Shown in pieces: positions 17,830 through 28,287 of a DNA stretch of 32,276 bases. The stretch's first letter is position 1; each line of letters begins with the position of its first letter. A program made the translations under genes and the position numbers. Source of the DNA: Phycisphaerales bacterium (lineage in GTDB: Bacteria; Planctomycetota; Phycisphaerae; Phycisphaerales; UBA1924); the NCBI GenBank assembly GCA_022072615.1, contig JAJVHS010000095.1, forward strand, positions 1 through 32,276, written 5' to 3'. The notes beneath the pieces were generated by a model that had not been told where the DNA came from, ran no database searches, and saw only the letters and a program-made list of their open reading frames with translations.

Positions 17830-18731
17830 ACCGTGTCGCGACTTCCACTATCCTTACGCCGCACCGCCATCCGCCGCACGCCGGACACACCCCCTTGACC
17901 ACCCCGAAAACAACCTGGCCCCAGCCCGACGAGACCCGCCAGGACGAGGCGCCGCGGGGTGCTGCGCCGCGCCGCATCAAGGCGGAGGTCCAGGACCTGA
18001 GCTTCTACTACGGGACGGTGGGGGCGCTGCACGGGGTCAACCTGTCGTTCCACGAGCACGCGATCACGGCGCTGATCGGGCCCTCGGGCTGCGGCAAGAC
18101 GACGCTGCTGCGGTGCTTCAACCGCATGCACGACCTGTACCCCAACACGCGGTACGAAGGCCGGATCATGCTGCACCCGCACGCGATCAACATCGTCTCG
18201 CGGGATGTCGATCCGATCGGGCTGCGGATGCGGATCAGCATGGTCTTCCAGAAGCCCAACCCGTTCCCCAAGTCGATCTACGAGAACGTGGCGTACGGGC
18301 TGCGCCTGCGGGGCGTGCGGTCGCGGTCGGAGATGGACGCCCGGGTGGAGGCGGCGCTGAAGGACGCGGCGCTGTGGAACGAGGTCAAGGACCGGCTCAA
18401 GAAGCCCGGGTTTGACCTGTCGGGCGGCCAGCAGCAGCGGCTGTGCATCGCCAGGGCGCTGGCGATCGAGCCTGAGGTGCTGCTGCTCGACGAGCCGACG
18501 TCGGCGCTGGATCCGATCGCGACGGCGAGGATCGAGGAGCTGGTGGTCGAATTGAAGCAGCGCGTGACGGTGATCATCGTGACGCACAACATGCAGCAGG
18601 CGGCCCGGATCAGCGACTACACGGCGTTCATGTACCTGGGCAAGCTGGTCGAGTTCGGGACGGCGGCGGACATCTTCCAGAACCCCAAGACCAAGGAAAC
18701 CGAGGATTACGTCACGGGGCGGTTTGGGTAG
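17823..18731 (+). CDS. pstB: Phosphate ABC transporter ATP-binding protein PstB
   Basis: The cytoplasmic ATPase that powers PstCA, 302 residues from the GTG at 17823. All ABC motifs are present: Walker A GPSGCGKT (86-93), Q-loop [10 protein letters not shown] (142-151), signature LSGGQQQR (199-206), Walker B LLLDEP (220-225) and H-loop His255 in [13 protein letters not shown] at 17813-17817 supports starting at GTG 17823 or the adjacent GTG 17826, overlapping the pstA stop. This gives an unusual Pro/Thr-rich extension of about 50 residues before the conserved core; PstB is normally about 250-270 residues. A TTG at 17895 would shorten it but has no ribosome site. No phoU or two-component genes follow. 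Confidence 0.93.
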   Translation: MVNRVATSTILTPHRHPPHAGHTPLTTPKTTWPQPDETRQDEAPRGAAPRRIKAEVQDLSFYYGTVGALHGVNLSFHEHAITALIGPSGCGKTTLLRCFNRMHDLYPNTRYEGRIMLHPHAINIVSRDVDPIGLRMRISMVFQKPNPFPKSIYENVAYGLRLRGVRSRSEMDARVEAALKDAALWNEVKDRLKKPGFDLSGGQQQRLCIARALAIEPEVLLLDEPTSALDPIATARIEELVVELKQRVTVIIVTHNMQQAARISDYTAFMYLGKLVEFGTAADIFQNPKTKETEDYVTGRFG

Positions 18732-18970
18732 CGAGTGACGAGCCCGAATCGCGAGCGAGGGGGCAGCACGGTGCACGCCGGCGGTGTGCGTCTATTCACG
18801 CCGTGATGGGAGTGCATCCGCCGTGTGGGCGACCCCGTTGCGGCTGACGGCGACTCCTCGAACCAGGCGTGGGTGGACGCGGGCGTTCCCGACGCGGTGA
18901 TGTCAACGATCGGACAAGAGCGAATGAACGCCCGGCGCTGCGCATGGGTTGCGTGCGGCGATGCAACGTG

Positions 18971-20299
18971 TCAGTACGCGAAGTTGGCGTTGGCTTCATC
19001 GGTCAGCAGCGTGCCGGGCGCGGCGTTGCCCGAGGCCGCGGGCGTTCCACCGGCGGTGAGGTCCACGATCGGTCCAAAGCGGTTGCCCGCCGCCAAGTCG
19101 AAGTTCAGGGTGTTGTTCGAGCACGTGTTGCGGAGGATGATGCTCTTCGTTCCGTTCACCTGGATGCCGACATCGTTGTCCGTGCAGTTGTTGCCCTCGA
19201 TGCGGTTGCCGTCGCTGAAGACCTCGATGCCCGACCCCGTGCCGGTCGCGCCGTTGCTGTCGCACGCGTTGGAGAGGATCAGGTTGTCGGCCGAGCCTTC
19301 GATCCCGTGCGACTGGTTGAGCTGGGCCGAGCAGCGCGAGATGGTGGTGCCGGCGTTGATGAAGAACCCCGCGACCGTGTTCTCCCGGCTCGACGAGTCC
19401 GACACGGAGCTGCCGCTGCCGACCTGGAACCCGTCGCCGGTGCAGCGCACGGCGGTTGAGCCGGTGACGGTCGAAACCGACCCGAGCAGGAAGCCGGCCC
19501 CGTTGTTCTGCCTGGCGGTGCAGCCGGAAACAGACGTCCCGCTGCCGGCGGCGACGCCGGTCCCGCCGTTGAGCGAGATCACGCAGTCAGTGATGTTGGC
19601 GGCGTCACCCACCGAGATCCCGCCCGCGACGCAGCTCAGGACGGAGGTGTCCTCGATGCGCACGTGAGATCCGCCGACGATGCCCAGGCCGCTGTTCAAC
19701 CGCGCAGCGCAGGACTCGATGATGGCCCCGTCGCCCACGACGAACCCCTCCGACCCGTTCTGCACCGCCGTGACATTGGTGGCGCGTCCGATCAGCCCGA
19801 GCTTCACCCCGGTCAGGCGGTTGCCCCGAGCGTTGACCGAGTGGACCTCGCACCCCTCGCCGGCCGAGACGTTGCCGAGGTTGACGCCGTTGTTCCACCC
19901 CGACACCGTCCCGTTGCGCACGGTGACGGCGTTCACATTGGTGCCGTTGATGATGCCGTCCCACGACGCCGCGTCGCCGGATACCCGGAAGCCGTTGAGG
20001 TCGATGGTGACGTTGGAGACGGCGACGATGATGCCGTGCTTGTTGGCTTCGCCCGCGAGATTGCCGGTGAGGTAGTACGACCCTGGCTGCGAGATGCGGT
20101 AGACCGTGGCGCCGTCGCCGGGCGTGTTGGTGGAGTTGATCGCGATTCTCGGTTCGACATCGCTGAGCGTCTTGAACGTGCTCGCGACCGGCCCGGGCGG
20201 CGGGTCGAGCGGCCCCGCGAACGCGAGCATCGCGGCCGCAGTCGCGATCACGGATCCGATCAAAGCCACAAACCCCGGGCGAATCTTCATGTTGTTCAT
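18971..20299 (-). CDS. Secreted right-handed parallel beta-helix protein (copy 1)
   Basis: The 442-residue product has a signal peptide (hydrophobic VALIGSVIATAAAMLAFA, then GPLDPP) and a conserved N-terminal block with DVEPRIAINS, NTPGD and ISQPGSYYLTGN. The rest is a run of short Asn/Gly/Ser/Val-rich coils, each about 20-24 residues, with motifs such as GIIV, VTIDLNGF, SGCTAR and RIEGNNC; this is the pattern of pectate-lyase-like or NosD-like beta-helices. No catalytic residues can be assigned, so it may be a surface or structural protein, or a carbohydrate-active one. AAGGAG lies 8 bases upstream of the ATG at 20299. It is a paralogue of the gene just upstream on the same strand (20502-21761), with 202 bp between them and no obvious terminator. 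It ends in NANFAY. Confidence 0.85.
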   Translation of the reverse strand: MNNMKIRPGFVALIGSVIATAAAMLAFAGPLDPPPGPVASTFKTLSDVEPRIAINSTNTPGDGATVYRISQPGSYYLTGNLAGEANKHGIIVAVSNVTIDLNGFRVSGDAASWDGIINGTNVNAVTVRNGTVSGWNNGVNLGNVSAGEGCEVHSVNARGNRLTGVKLGLIGRATNVTAVQNGSEGFVVGDGAIIESCAARLNSGLGIVGGSHVRIEDTSVLSCVAGGISVGDAANITDCVISLNGGTGVAAGSGTSVSGCTARQNNGAGFLLGSVSTVTGSTAVRCTGDGFQVGSGSSVSDSSSRENTVAGFFINAGTTISRCSAQLNQSHGIEGSADNLILSNACDSNGATGTGSGIEVFSDGNRIEGNNCTDNDVGIQVNGTKSIILRNTCSNNTLNFDLAAGNRFGPIVDLTAGGTPAASGNAAPGTLLTDEANANFAY

Positions 20300-20501
20300 C
20301 GATCGCTCTCCTTGCAGAGGGCCCCCCGTTCATGCCCCGGTTCTCCGGGCGCGGCCCAAGGTACTGGCACGAGGGTCCGAGAGCAAGACGAAAGGACCGC
20401 CGGCGGCAGTGGCGGAGCGGCGACGCCAGGAATTTGCGGACATCCGTGTCGCGAGCGGACTTCGACCCGAGCTGCGAACCTCGGCGGCAGGTCGCCCGAG
20501 T

Positions 20502-21761
20502 TCAATGTGAGAAGTTCGCGTTCGGATCGGTCGAGCCGGGCGGGGCGCCGCCCGAATTGCCCAGGATCGCGCCGCCCGTCGCGGCGTTCACGACCAGGCA
20601 CACGTTCCCCGCGGCCACGTCCCAGTTCGTGGAGTTCTGGGTGCAGGTGTTCCGCACGATGATGTTCCCGGTGCTCTCGACGACGATCCCGCGATCCGCT
20701 CCGTCGCAATGGTTGCCTTCGATTCGGGCCCTGATCCCCGAGGCACGGATGCCCGCGCCGGTGGCGGTGGTGCGGCCGTTGGCGATGCACGTGTTGGCGA
20801 CAATCGTGCATTGAGAGTTTGCCCGGATTCCGTCGTGGCCGTTCAAGGTCGCTTCGGAGTACTGCACGGTCGACCCCGACGCGGCGTAGATTCCGCAGTT
20901 GGTGAGCGACGACGCGGAACCGGTGTTGCTGTTGGCGACGCAGCGATCGACGATCGACGCCTGGCCGACGAGGAGCCCGATGCAGTTGGCGCTCCCGCTG
21001 CCGTTGGAATTGGCGGTGCAGCGGGCGACGATGGAGTGATCACCGGTCGTGATGCCGTACGCCCCGCCGGTCGACACCCCGTTGTTGATGGCGGTGCAGT
21101 CCAGGACGGAGCTGTTCGCTCCGACGTAGATGCCGACGGCGAACGCCGCGGTGGCGTTGCCCTCGGCGGTGCAACTCGACACGGTGGAGTCGTTCGCGGC
21201 GCTGATCCCGTGGCTCGCGTTGCTGATCACCGTGCAATTCCGCGCCGTCGCCCATCCACTCAGGCGGATACCCATCCCGCCGTTGGCGATCGACGTGACT
21301 TCAACAACACTGGACCCCGAGACCCCGGCGCTCCCCAGATCGATCCCGTCCTGGCCCCAGGAGCGGACGGTCCCGTTGCGGATGTGGACATTGCTGATGC
21401 TTCCCGTGCCCCGGATCCCGGACAGCGCTGTTGAAACACCGAGCACGGTGAAGCCGTTCAGGTCCACCTTCACGTTGCTCGCCGCGATCTCGATTCCCAT
21501 CTTGCCGCTGACGCCCGTGAAACCGGAGGTCAGGTAGTAGCTCCCCGACTGCGAGATCTTGTAGAACGAATCGGCATCGCCGGGCGTGTTGACCGAGTTG
21601 ATCGCGATCCGCGGCTCGACGTCGGTGAGCGTCTTGTAGGTGGGGCTGATTGCACCGCTCGGCGGATCGAGCGGGCCCGCGACCACGAAGGCGACGACCG
21701 ACAGGACGACCCCGCCCGCGAACGCGAGCAAGGTCCAGCGGCGACCATGGAACGTCGGCAT
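20502..21761 (-). CDS. Secreted right-handed parallel beta-helix protein (copy 2)
   Basis: The 419-residue paralogue of the neighbour at 18971-20299. The start at 21761 (MPTFHGRRW) follows AAGGA by about 7 bases; a TTG at 21779 further up is less likely. Signal peptide: a basic start, then hydrophobic LLAFAGGVVLSVVAFVVA, with probable cleavage before GPLDPPSG. The conserved block with DVEPRIAINS, NTPGD and ISQSGSYYLT follows, then Asn/Ser/Gly-rich beta-helix coils containing many regularly placed Cys residues (NCTVIS, SCTAEG, DCTAIN, RCTANS, RCVANS) that probably stack along the helix. It ends in NANFSH. No enzymatic motif is seen. It is divergent from sucA, with a 251-bp shared upstream region (21762-22012). 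Confidence 0.85.
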   Translation of the reverse strand: MPTFHGRRWTLLAFAGGVVLSVVAFVVAGPLDPPSGAISPTYKTLTDVEPRIAINSVNTPGDADSFYKISQSGSYYLTSGFTGVSGKMGIEIAASNVKVDLNGFTVLGVSTALSGIRGTGSISNVHIRNGTVRSWGQDGIDLGSAGVSGSSVVEVTSIANGGMGIRLSGWATARNCTVISNASHGISAANDSTVSSCTAEGNATAAFAVGIYVGANSSVLDCTAINNGVSTGGAYGITTGDHSIVARCTANSNGSGSANCIGLLVGQASIVDRCVANSNTGSASSLTNCGIYAASGSTVQYSEATLNGHDGIRANSQCTIVANTCIANGRTTATGAGIRASGIRARIEGNHCDGADRGIVVESTGNIIVRNTCTQNSTNWDVAAGNVCLVVNAATGGAILGNSGGAPPGSTDPNANFSH

Positions 21762-22012
21762 GGCTGATTCCTTGTGCAAAGGCTGCGAACGCCCGGTCAG
21801 CGTAATGGATACGAAGATCCGATTTCAAGAGAATCGAGCGGGTGCATCCGAGCGGTTCCGCCACAAGCCGTTCGCCGAAGGTTTTCGCATCCCTGTGTCG
21901 CGTGACCCGCCATTTCACCCGATTCGCCTATCATCCCGGCCGCGGCACGGAGGCCCTCTCTCCCGTGTTATTCGGGATGCGTTCGGTGCCGCGGACAGAG
22001 GCTCCGCTCGCC

Positions 22013-24928
22013 ATGACCACCGCGCCCCGCGCTTCTCAGCCCCCGCAATCCGCTCCCGCGCCCGTGACACCCAACGGCCCGTCCGTGAACGGGTGGAACG
22101 CCGACTATCTCGACGAGCAGTACGCCCGGTTCAAGGCCGATCCGTCGTCGGTGACGCCCGACCTGCGAGCCTTTTTCCAGGGCTTCGACTTGGGGTCGTC
22201 GACCCCGGGTGCCAACGGCTCGGCGACCGCGGCCAAGCCCCGAGCGGCCGGGTCGGCGTCGGACTTCCAGGCTGATGTCGACTCGTTGATCTCCGCCTAC
22301 CGGCGGCTGGGCCACATCGCGGCGCACCTTGATCCGTTCGGCCGCGCGCCCGAGCGGCCCGAGCAGCTCACGCTCGAGTACCACGGCCTCACCAAGGCGG
22401 ACCTTTCGCGCCAGGTCAGCACCGAGCTGATCCACGGCGACGGTCCGACGAGCCTTGGTCAGCTCATCGAGCGCCTCGAACGGACCTACTGCCGCACGAT
22501 CGGCCTGGAGATCATGTACAACCCTGATGCCCGGGAGCGTCAGTGGTTCCTCGACAACTTCGAGCGCACGCAGGGCCAGGTGCCGCTGACGCGCGAGGAG
22601 CGGCTGAGCGTGCTGGAGCAGCTCATCCGGGCCGAGGGGTTCGAGCGTTTCATGCAGAAGCGCTACCCCGGCGAGAAGCGCTTCAGCCTCGAGGGCGGCG
22701 AGGCGACGATCCCGACGATCAACCTGATGCTCGAGGCGGCGGCCAAGCTGGGCGTCGACGAGGTCGTCATCGGCATGGCCCACCGCGGCCGGCTGAACGT
22801 CCTGAACAACGTGATGGGCAAGACGTACGAGCAGATCTTCACGGAGTTCGAGGACAACTGGGAAGAGGGCTTCGCGGACGGCGGCGGCGACGTCAAGTAC
22901 CACCGCGGGTACTCGGGCGAGCGGGTGTTCAACGGCGGCAAGCGCGTGCACCTGGCGATGGCCAGCAACCCCAGCCACCTCGAGTCGGTGAACGCCGTCG
23001 TGCTGGGCCGCACCCGGGCCAAGCAGCGGCTGCGCGGCGATCTCGAGCGCCAGCGCGTGCTGCCGATGCTGATCCACGGCGACGCGGCGCTGCCCGGCCA
23101 AGGCGTGGTCGCCGAGTGCCTGAACTTCTCGCAGCTCGAGGGTTACACCGTCGGCGGGGCGGTGCACCTGGTCATCAACAACCTGATCGGGTTCACGACG
23201 ATCCCGGAGGACGGCCGGTCGACGCGCTACTGCACCGACGTCGCGAAGATGATCGATGCGCCGGTGTTCCACGTCAACGGCGACGACCCCGAGGCGTGCG
23301 CCGCGGCGGCGCTGCTGGCCATCCGGTACCGCCAGCAGTTCCGCAAGGACGTCTTCATCGACCTGGTGTGCTTCCGCAAGTACGGCCACAACGAGCAGGA
23401 CGAGCCGAGCTTCACCCAGCCGATCCTCGCCAACCTCATCAAGCAGCACCCCGGCGTGCTCGCGAGGTTCAAGGCGCGCCTGGTTGGCGAGGGCCTCGTC
23501 ACGCAGGAGGAGGTCGACGCGATCACCGAGCGGCTGAACAAGGCGCTCGAATCCGGCCAGGCCAAGGCCAAGAGCAAGCCGCACGACCCCACGATCGACC
23601 CCGCGAGCAAGCGCTGGGTCGGCATCACCAGCAAGTACACGTTCGAATCGGGGCCGACGGCGGTGCCCAAGGCGGTGCTGGACGAAGTCTGCCAGGCGAT
23701 GGCCCGCGTCCCCGAGGGCTTCAACGTCAACCCCAAGCTCAAGACGCTGCTCGAGCAGCGCGGCAGCCTGACCAGCCCCAAGGACGACGGCCCGAACGTC
23801 TCGCACGCGGACGCCGAGCAGCTCGCGATCGGGACGCTGCTGCTCGAGGGCATCCCGGTGCGTCTCTCCGGCCAGGACTGCCGGCGCGGGACCTTCACGC
23901 AGCGCCACGCGGTGCTGCGGGATTTCGTGACGGGCAAGCCCTATATCCCGCTCAACAACATGCGCGAGATGGGCTTGCCGGGGAGCCCCGAGATCGAGCC
24001 GGGCACCATCGGCGCCGACGGCAAGCCGCGCCAGGCGCGGTACTGCGTGTACGACAGCCCGCTGAGCGAGGCGTCGGTCCTGGGCTTTGACTACGGCTAC
24101 TCGCTGGCCGACCCCAACATGCTGGTGATGTGGGAGGGCCAGTTCGGCGACTTCGTGAACGGCGCCCAGGTGATGATCGACCAGTACCTGGTCTCGTCGG
24201 AGCTCAAGTGGGAGCGCTGGTCAGGCCTGGTGCTGCTCCTGCCGCACGGCTACGAGGGCGCGGGGCCCGAGCACTCCTCGTGCCGGATCGAGCGATTCCT
24301 CCAGATGGCGGCCCAGGAGAACATCGAGGTGGTCGTGCCGTCCACGGCCGCGCAGACGTTCCACATGCTGCGCCGCCAGCTCAAGCGCAACTTCCGCAAG
24401 CCCCTGATCGTCGCCACGCCCAAGAAGATGCTCCGCGAGCTGACCAGCCGCATCGACGAGCTGACCACCGGATCGTTCCAGCACGTCATCGACGACCCGG
24501 CGTTCACGGCGGCCAAGGGCAAGGCGGCGGACCGCAAGGCGGTCAAGCGGGTGATCCTGTGCTCGGGCAAGTTCTACTACGAGCTCGCCGATCGCCGGCA
24601 ACTCCTGGGCCGTGGCGACATCGCGGTCGTCCGCGTCGAGCAGCTCTACCCGCTGCACTCCAAGCGTCTGCAGGAGGTCCTCGCGGCATATCCCAGGACC
24701 GCCGAGAAGGTGTGGGCGCAGGAAGAGCCCCGCAACGCCGGCGGCTGGACGTTCATCTCCGACGCGGTCAAGGAGTCGCTGGGCATCGAGCTCTCGTACA
24801 TCGGCCGCGAGCCCAGCGCCAGCCCCGCGACCGGCTCCAAGCACCTGCACTACTCCCAGCAGGAGGCGATCATCGCCAAGGCCGTCGGCCCCAAGCCCAA
24901 GCACGCCAAGTCCGCCCACGGCCACTGA
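22013..24928 (+). CDS. sucA: 2-oxoglutarate dehydrogenase E1 component
   Basis: The thiamine-diphosphate-dependent decarboxylase of the TCA-cycle 2-oxoglutarate dehydrogenase complex, 971 residues from the ATG at 22013. This length fits the family (about 930-1000). The N-terminal motif YLDEQYARFKADP is the E2-interacting segment typical of SucA. Core motifs are intact: GMAHRGRLNVL (near 22772), GDAALPGQGVVAE then NNLIGFTT (near 23080-23200), NGDDPEA, and in the C-terminal half GFDYGYSLADP and LLPHGYEGAGPEHSS. The frame extends back to 21842, but that part does not resemble SucA. Only a weak AGAGG lies 11 bases upstream. sucB follows after 18 bp, indicating an operon. E3 is not in the window. 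Confidence 0.96.
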   Translation: MTTAPRASQPPQSAPAPVTPNGPSVNGWNADYLDEQYARFKADPSSVTPDLRAFFQGFDLGSSTPGANGSATAAKPRAAGSASDFQADVDSLISAYRRLGHIAAHLDPFGRAPERPEQLTLEYHGLTKADLSRQVSTELIHGDGPTSLGQLIERLERTYCRTIGLEIMYNPDARERQWFLDNFERTQGQVPLTREERLSVLEQLIRAEGFERFMQKRYPGEKRFSLEGGEATIPTINLMLEAAAKLGVDEVVIGMAHRGRLNVLNNVMGKTYEQIFTEFEDNWEEGFADGGGDVKYHRGYSGERVFNGGKRVHLAMASNPSHLESVNAVVLGRTRAKQRLRGDLERQRVLPMLIHGDAALPGQGVVAECLNFSQLEGYTVGGAVHLVINNLIGFTTIPEDGRSTRYCTDVAKMIDAPVFHVNGDDPEACAAAALLAIRYRQQFRKDVFIDLVCFRKYGHNEQDEPSFTQPILANLIKQHPGVLARFKARLVGEGLVTQEEVDAITERLNKALESGQAKAKSKPHDPTIDPASKRWVGITSKYTFESGPTAVPKAVLDEVCQAMARVPEGFNVNPKLKTLLEQRGSLTSPKDDGPNVSHADAEQLAIGTLLLEGIPVRLSGQDCRRGTFTQRHAVLRDFVTGKPYIPLNNMREMGLPGSPEIEPGTIGADGKPRQARYCVYDSPLSEASVLGFDYGYSLADPNMLVMWEGQFGDFVNGAQVMIDQYLVSSELKWERWSGLVLLLPHGYEGAGPEHSSCRIERFLQMAAQENIEVVVPSTAAQTFHMLRRQLKRNFRKPLIVATPKKMLRELTSRIDELTTGSFQHVIDDPAFTAAKGKAADRKAVKRVILCSGKFYYELADRRQLLGRGDIAVVRVEQLYPLHSKRLQEVLAAYPRTAEKVWAQEEPRNAGGWTFISDAVKESLGIELSYIGREPSASPATGSKHLHYSQQEAIIAKAVGPKPKHAKSAHGH

Positions 24929-24946
24929 CAATCGCCAAGGAACACC

Positions 24947-26239
<1,293 letters not shown>

Positions 26240-26277
26240 TCGGGCGTCGGCATTGAACAGTCAACGGTGACCAGCGA

Positions 26278-26309
26278 GCAGCCGGGCAAACGCCGGGCTG
26301 CGTTTCATT
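26278..26309 (+). terminator. Likely terminator of sucAB
   Basis: GCAGCCGGGC (26278-26287) pairs with GCCGGGCTGC (26292-26301) around an AAAC loop, with one G-G mismatch, followed by GTTTCATT. It lies 38 bases after the sucB stop. The T-tract is short but the stem is strong. Confidence 0.65.
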
Positions 26310-26337
26310 GCGCGGCGGTTGCGTGCCGCCGATGGCG

Positions 26338-26367
26338 CGAAAAAACAGCCGGATTGCTCCGGCTGTT
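26338..26367 (-). terminator. Strong intrinsic terminator of the cvpA-like gene
   Basis: Read on the minus strand, a perfect 10-bp stem (AACAGCCGGA and TCCGGCTGTT, arms 26344-26353 and 26358-26367) with a 4-base loop is followed by a run of six T's (the A-run at 26340-26345 on the plus strand). It lies 30 bases beyond the stop at 26398. Together with the sucB hairpin it separates two convergent units. Confidence 0.85.
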
Positions 26368-26397
26368 CACTCGTCGCTGTTCACTGTGCGCCGCGGC

Positions 26398-28152
26398 TCA
26401 CCGCTCCGTCGTCGGCATCGGCGGCTTGAACTCGTGGATGACGTCGGAGCCGACTTGGAACTTGGCCAGTTTGACGCCGCGGCTGACGTCGAAGACGAGC
26501 GTCAGCTTCTGGTCCTTGCGCTGGGCGCTGATCGCGGGCAGGTCCGCCATCATGCGGATGGGCTGTCCGCGGTTGAAGCGGTACGTCACGTACTTGTCCT
26601 GGTCCTCGAAGACGTAGCCAACGGCCTCGTACACCTGGCCGTCGGTATCGACCAGCTGCGGCGCGGGCGTCGACTCGACCACCGGCACCTTGCCCAGCCA
26701 CGTCAGCCGCTGGCCGCCCTCGACCTTGATCTGCACGAGCACCGTGTCCCGCTTGGTCTGGAACTGGTCGAGCCGCAGGTTACGGTCGATGCCGCGGTTC
26801 TTCTGGAGCCGCGCGAGCTCGAAGGTCTCCTGGCCCTCGACGATCGCGTCCTCGTCGGTCGCCATGCCGCGCTCGGTGCCGCGCTGCAGCACGTACGGGA
26901 GCTGCGCCGTCACCATGATGCCCATCTCCCGTTCGTTGTCCGGGCCCCGCGGCTCCTGGCGCACGGGCGTCAGCGAGTCGCCTTCCGCGGGCTGCTCGAA
27001 CAGGGCGCCCGAACGGATCGCGGCGTCGCGGGCCGAGGCCGAATCGAACGTCAACGCCGGCTTGCTCGCGGGCGGGATGTTCACGCGAGTGTTCTTCACA
27101 TACAAGGCGATCGGCTGGAAGCCGGGCGGGCAGACGAACTCAAAGCCCATCCGCGTTTCCGACGCCCCGCCGACCGAGGTGATGAAGGTCTTGGGAACGT
27201 TGAACCGGAAGCGGCCGAAGGTCACCTTTTCGGGCCCGACTTGGCTGATCACCGACACGGGGTACACGACCTTGTGCTCGGGTTTCGATCCCGGCTTCTC
27301 GAGCAGCAACCGGAGCTGCGAGTTGCCGACCACGACCGCGCCGCCCTGTTCGCGGGCGCTGGGCTGGAAGTTCAGGACGAATCCTTCAAGAGTCGACCCC
27401 GCCGGGTACTGCTCGCCCTTGACGTCCGCGACGCTCTGCGACACCGCCGGTTCCCAGTCGTCCTTGAGCAGGTCGGCGAGCGAGGTTTCCTTGGTGCCGA
27501 CCGTGAACCGCCGCCAGACCTCGAAGTCCTTGGGCGCGATCGTGTTGCGGGCCTTGCCCTCGCCGAAGCTGATGCGGTTGGCCGGGCCCACGTACTCAAG
27601 GTCCGGGTACCACTTGGCCAGCGGCTCGGAGGTCGCCAGAGAACCGTTGCTGACGAGCTTGTAGAAGCCCGCGGTGAGGCGATCGACGGGAACCAGCAGG
27701 GCCTTGTCGTGCTTGAGGCTGCCGTTGGCCTGCTGCGTCATGGGGGAGTAGCCCATGAAGTCCCGCTCGACGCGGAGGTGGCCCAGCGACAGGATCAGGA
27801 TCCCGCTGGTGATGACGCCCGCCAGGGCGCCGCAGACACCGCCGCCGATCGAGTTGGTCGCGACGTCGAACTTCATGTTCGCCGGGCACGCGGCATCGGT
27901 CGCGGCACGGAGGATCGCCATCGACACGGCAAACGGCAGGGCGAGCGCGACGGCCCAGACGACCCCGCCCAGCCCGCCGTTGCCCTCGAACTTGGAGAGC
28001 AGCATGTAGGCCAGGGGCTCCCACACGCCGAAGGCGATGGCCCCCGCGGCCACGCAGCACGCCAGGTTCAGGAAGGCCGGGAAGAATCCGCGCGTCAGCC
28101 AGATCCAGCCCAGGAGGGCGACGACGGCGACGGCAAGTCCGGTCATGATCAT
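26398..28152 (-). CDS. CvpA-like membrane protein with large C-terminal region
   Basis: The start at 28152 is chosen because GGAG (28161-28164) lies 8 bases upstream; ATGs at 28185 and 28206 give longer forms without a ribosome site. The 584-residue product begins with four membrane segments (about residues 3-20, 25-48, 62-84 and 100-124). The fourth, containing NSIGGGVCGALAGVITSGILI, resembles the last helices of the CvpA (colicin V production) family. The remaining 460 residues are soluble, beta-rich and unrecognised, with phrases such as GFEFVCPPGFQPIALYVKN and EAVGYVFEDQDKYVTYRF; their side of the membrane cannot be told. CvpA proteins are normally about 160-200 residues, so the C-terminal part is the unusual feature. 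It follows the GspE-like gene by 135 bp on the same strand and precedes a strong terminator, so the two are probably co-transcribed. Confidence 0.75.
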   Translation of the reverse strand: MIMTGLAVAVVALLGWIWLTRGFFPAFLNLACCVAAGAIAFGVWEPLAYMLLSKFEGNGGLGGVVWAVALALPFAVSMAILRAATDAACPANMKFDVATNSIGGGVCGALAGVITSGILILSLGHLRVERDFMGYSPMTQQANGSLKHDKALLVPVDRLTAGFYKLVSNGSLATSEPLAKWYPDLEYVGPANRISFGEGKARNTIAPKDFEVWRRFTVGTKETSLADLLKDDWEPAVSQSVADVKGEQYPAGSTLEGFVLNFQPSAREQGGAVVVGNSQLRLLLEKPGSKPEHKVVYPVSVISQVGPEKVTFGRFRFNVPKTFITSVGGASETRMGFEFVCPPGFQPIALYVKNTRVNIPPASKPALTFDSASARDAAIRSGALFEQPAEGDSLTPVRQEPRGPDNEREMGIMVTAQLPYVLQRGTERGMATDEDAIVEGQETFELARLQKNRGIDRNLRLDQFQTKRDTVLVQIKVEGGQRLTWLGKVPVVESTPAPQLVDTDGQVYEAVGYVFEDQDKYVTYRFNRGQPIRMMADLPAISAQRKDQKLTLVFDVSRGVKLAKFQVGSDVIHEFKPPMPTTER

Positions 28153-28287
28153 GGCAAAGGCTCCGATCCTCGTCTCACCGGGCATGGTCGTTCGCCCGGG
28201 CATCATCGTTTGTGAACCGCACCAGGCATGCCCCGGGCGGGCGGTCTGTCCTACTTGCTACCGGCGACCCCGGCTCCCGGTTCCGTT

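Noticed and set aside
18773..18789. Short hairpin after pstB as a terminator
   Set aside because: Seven base pairs including a G-U, a 3-base loop and no T-run; too weak to call.
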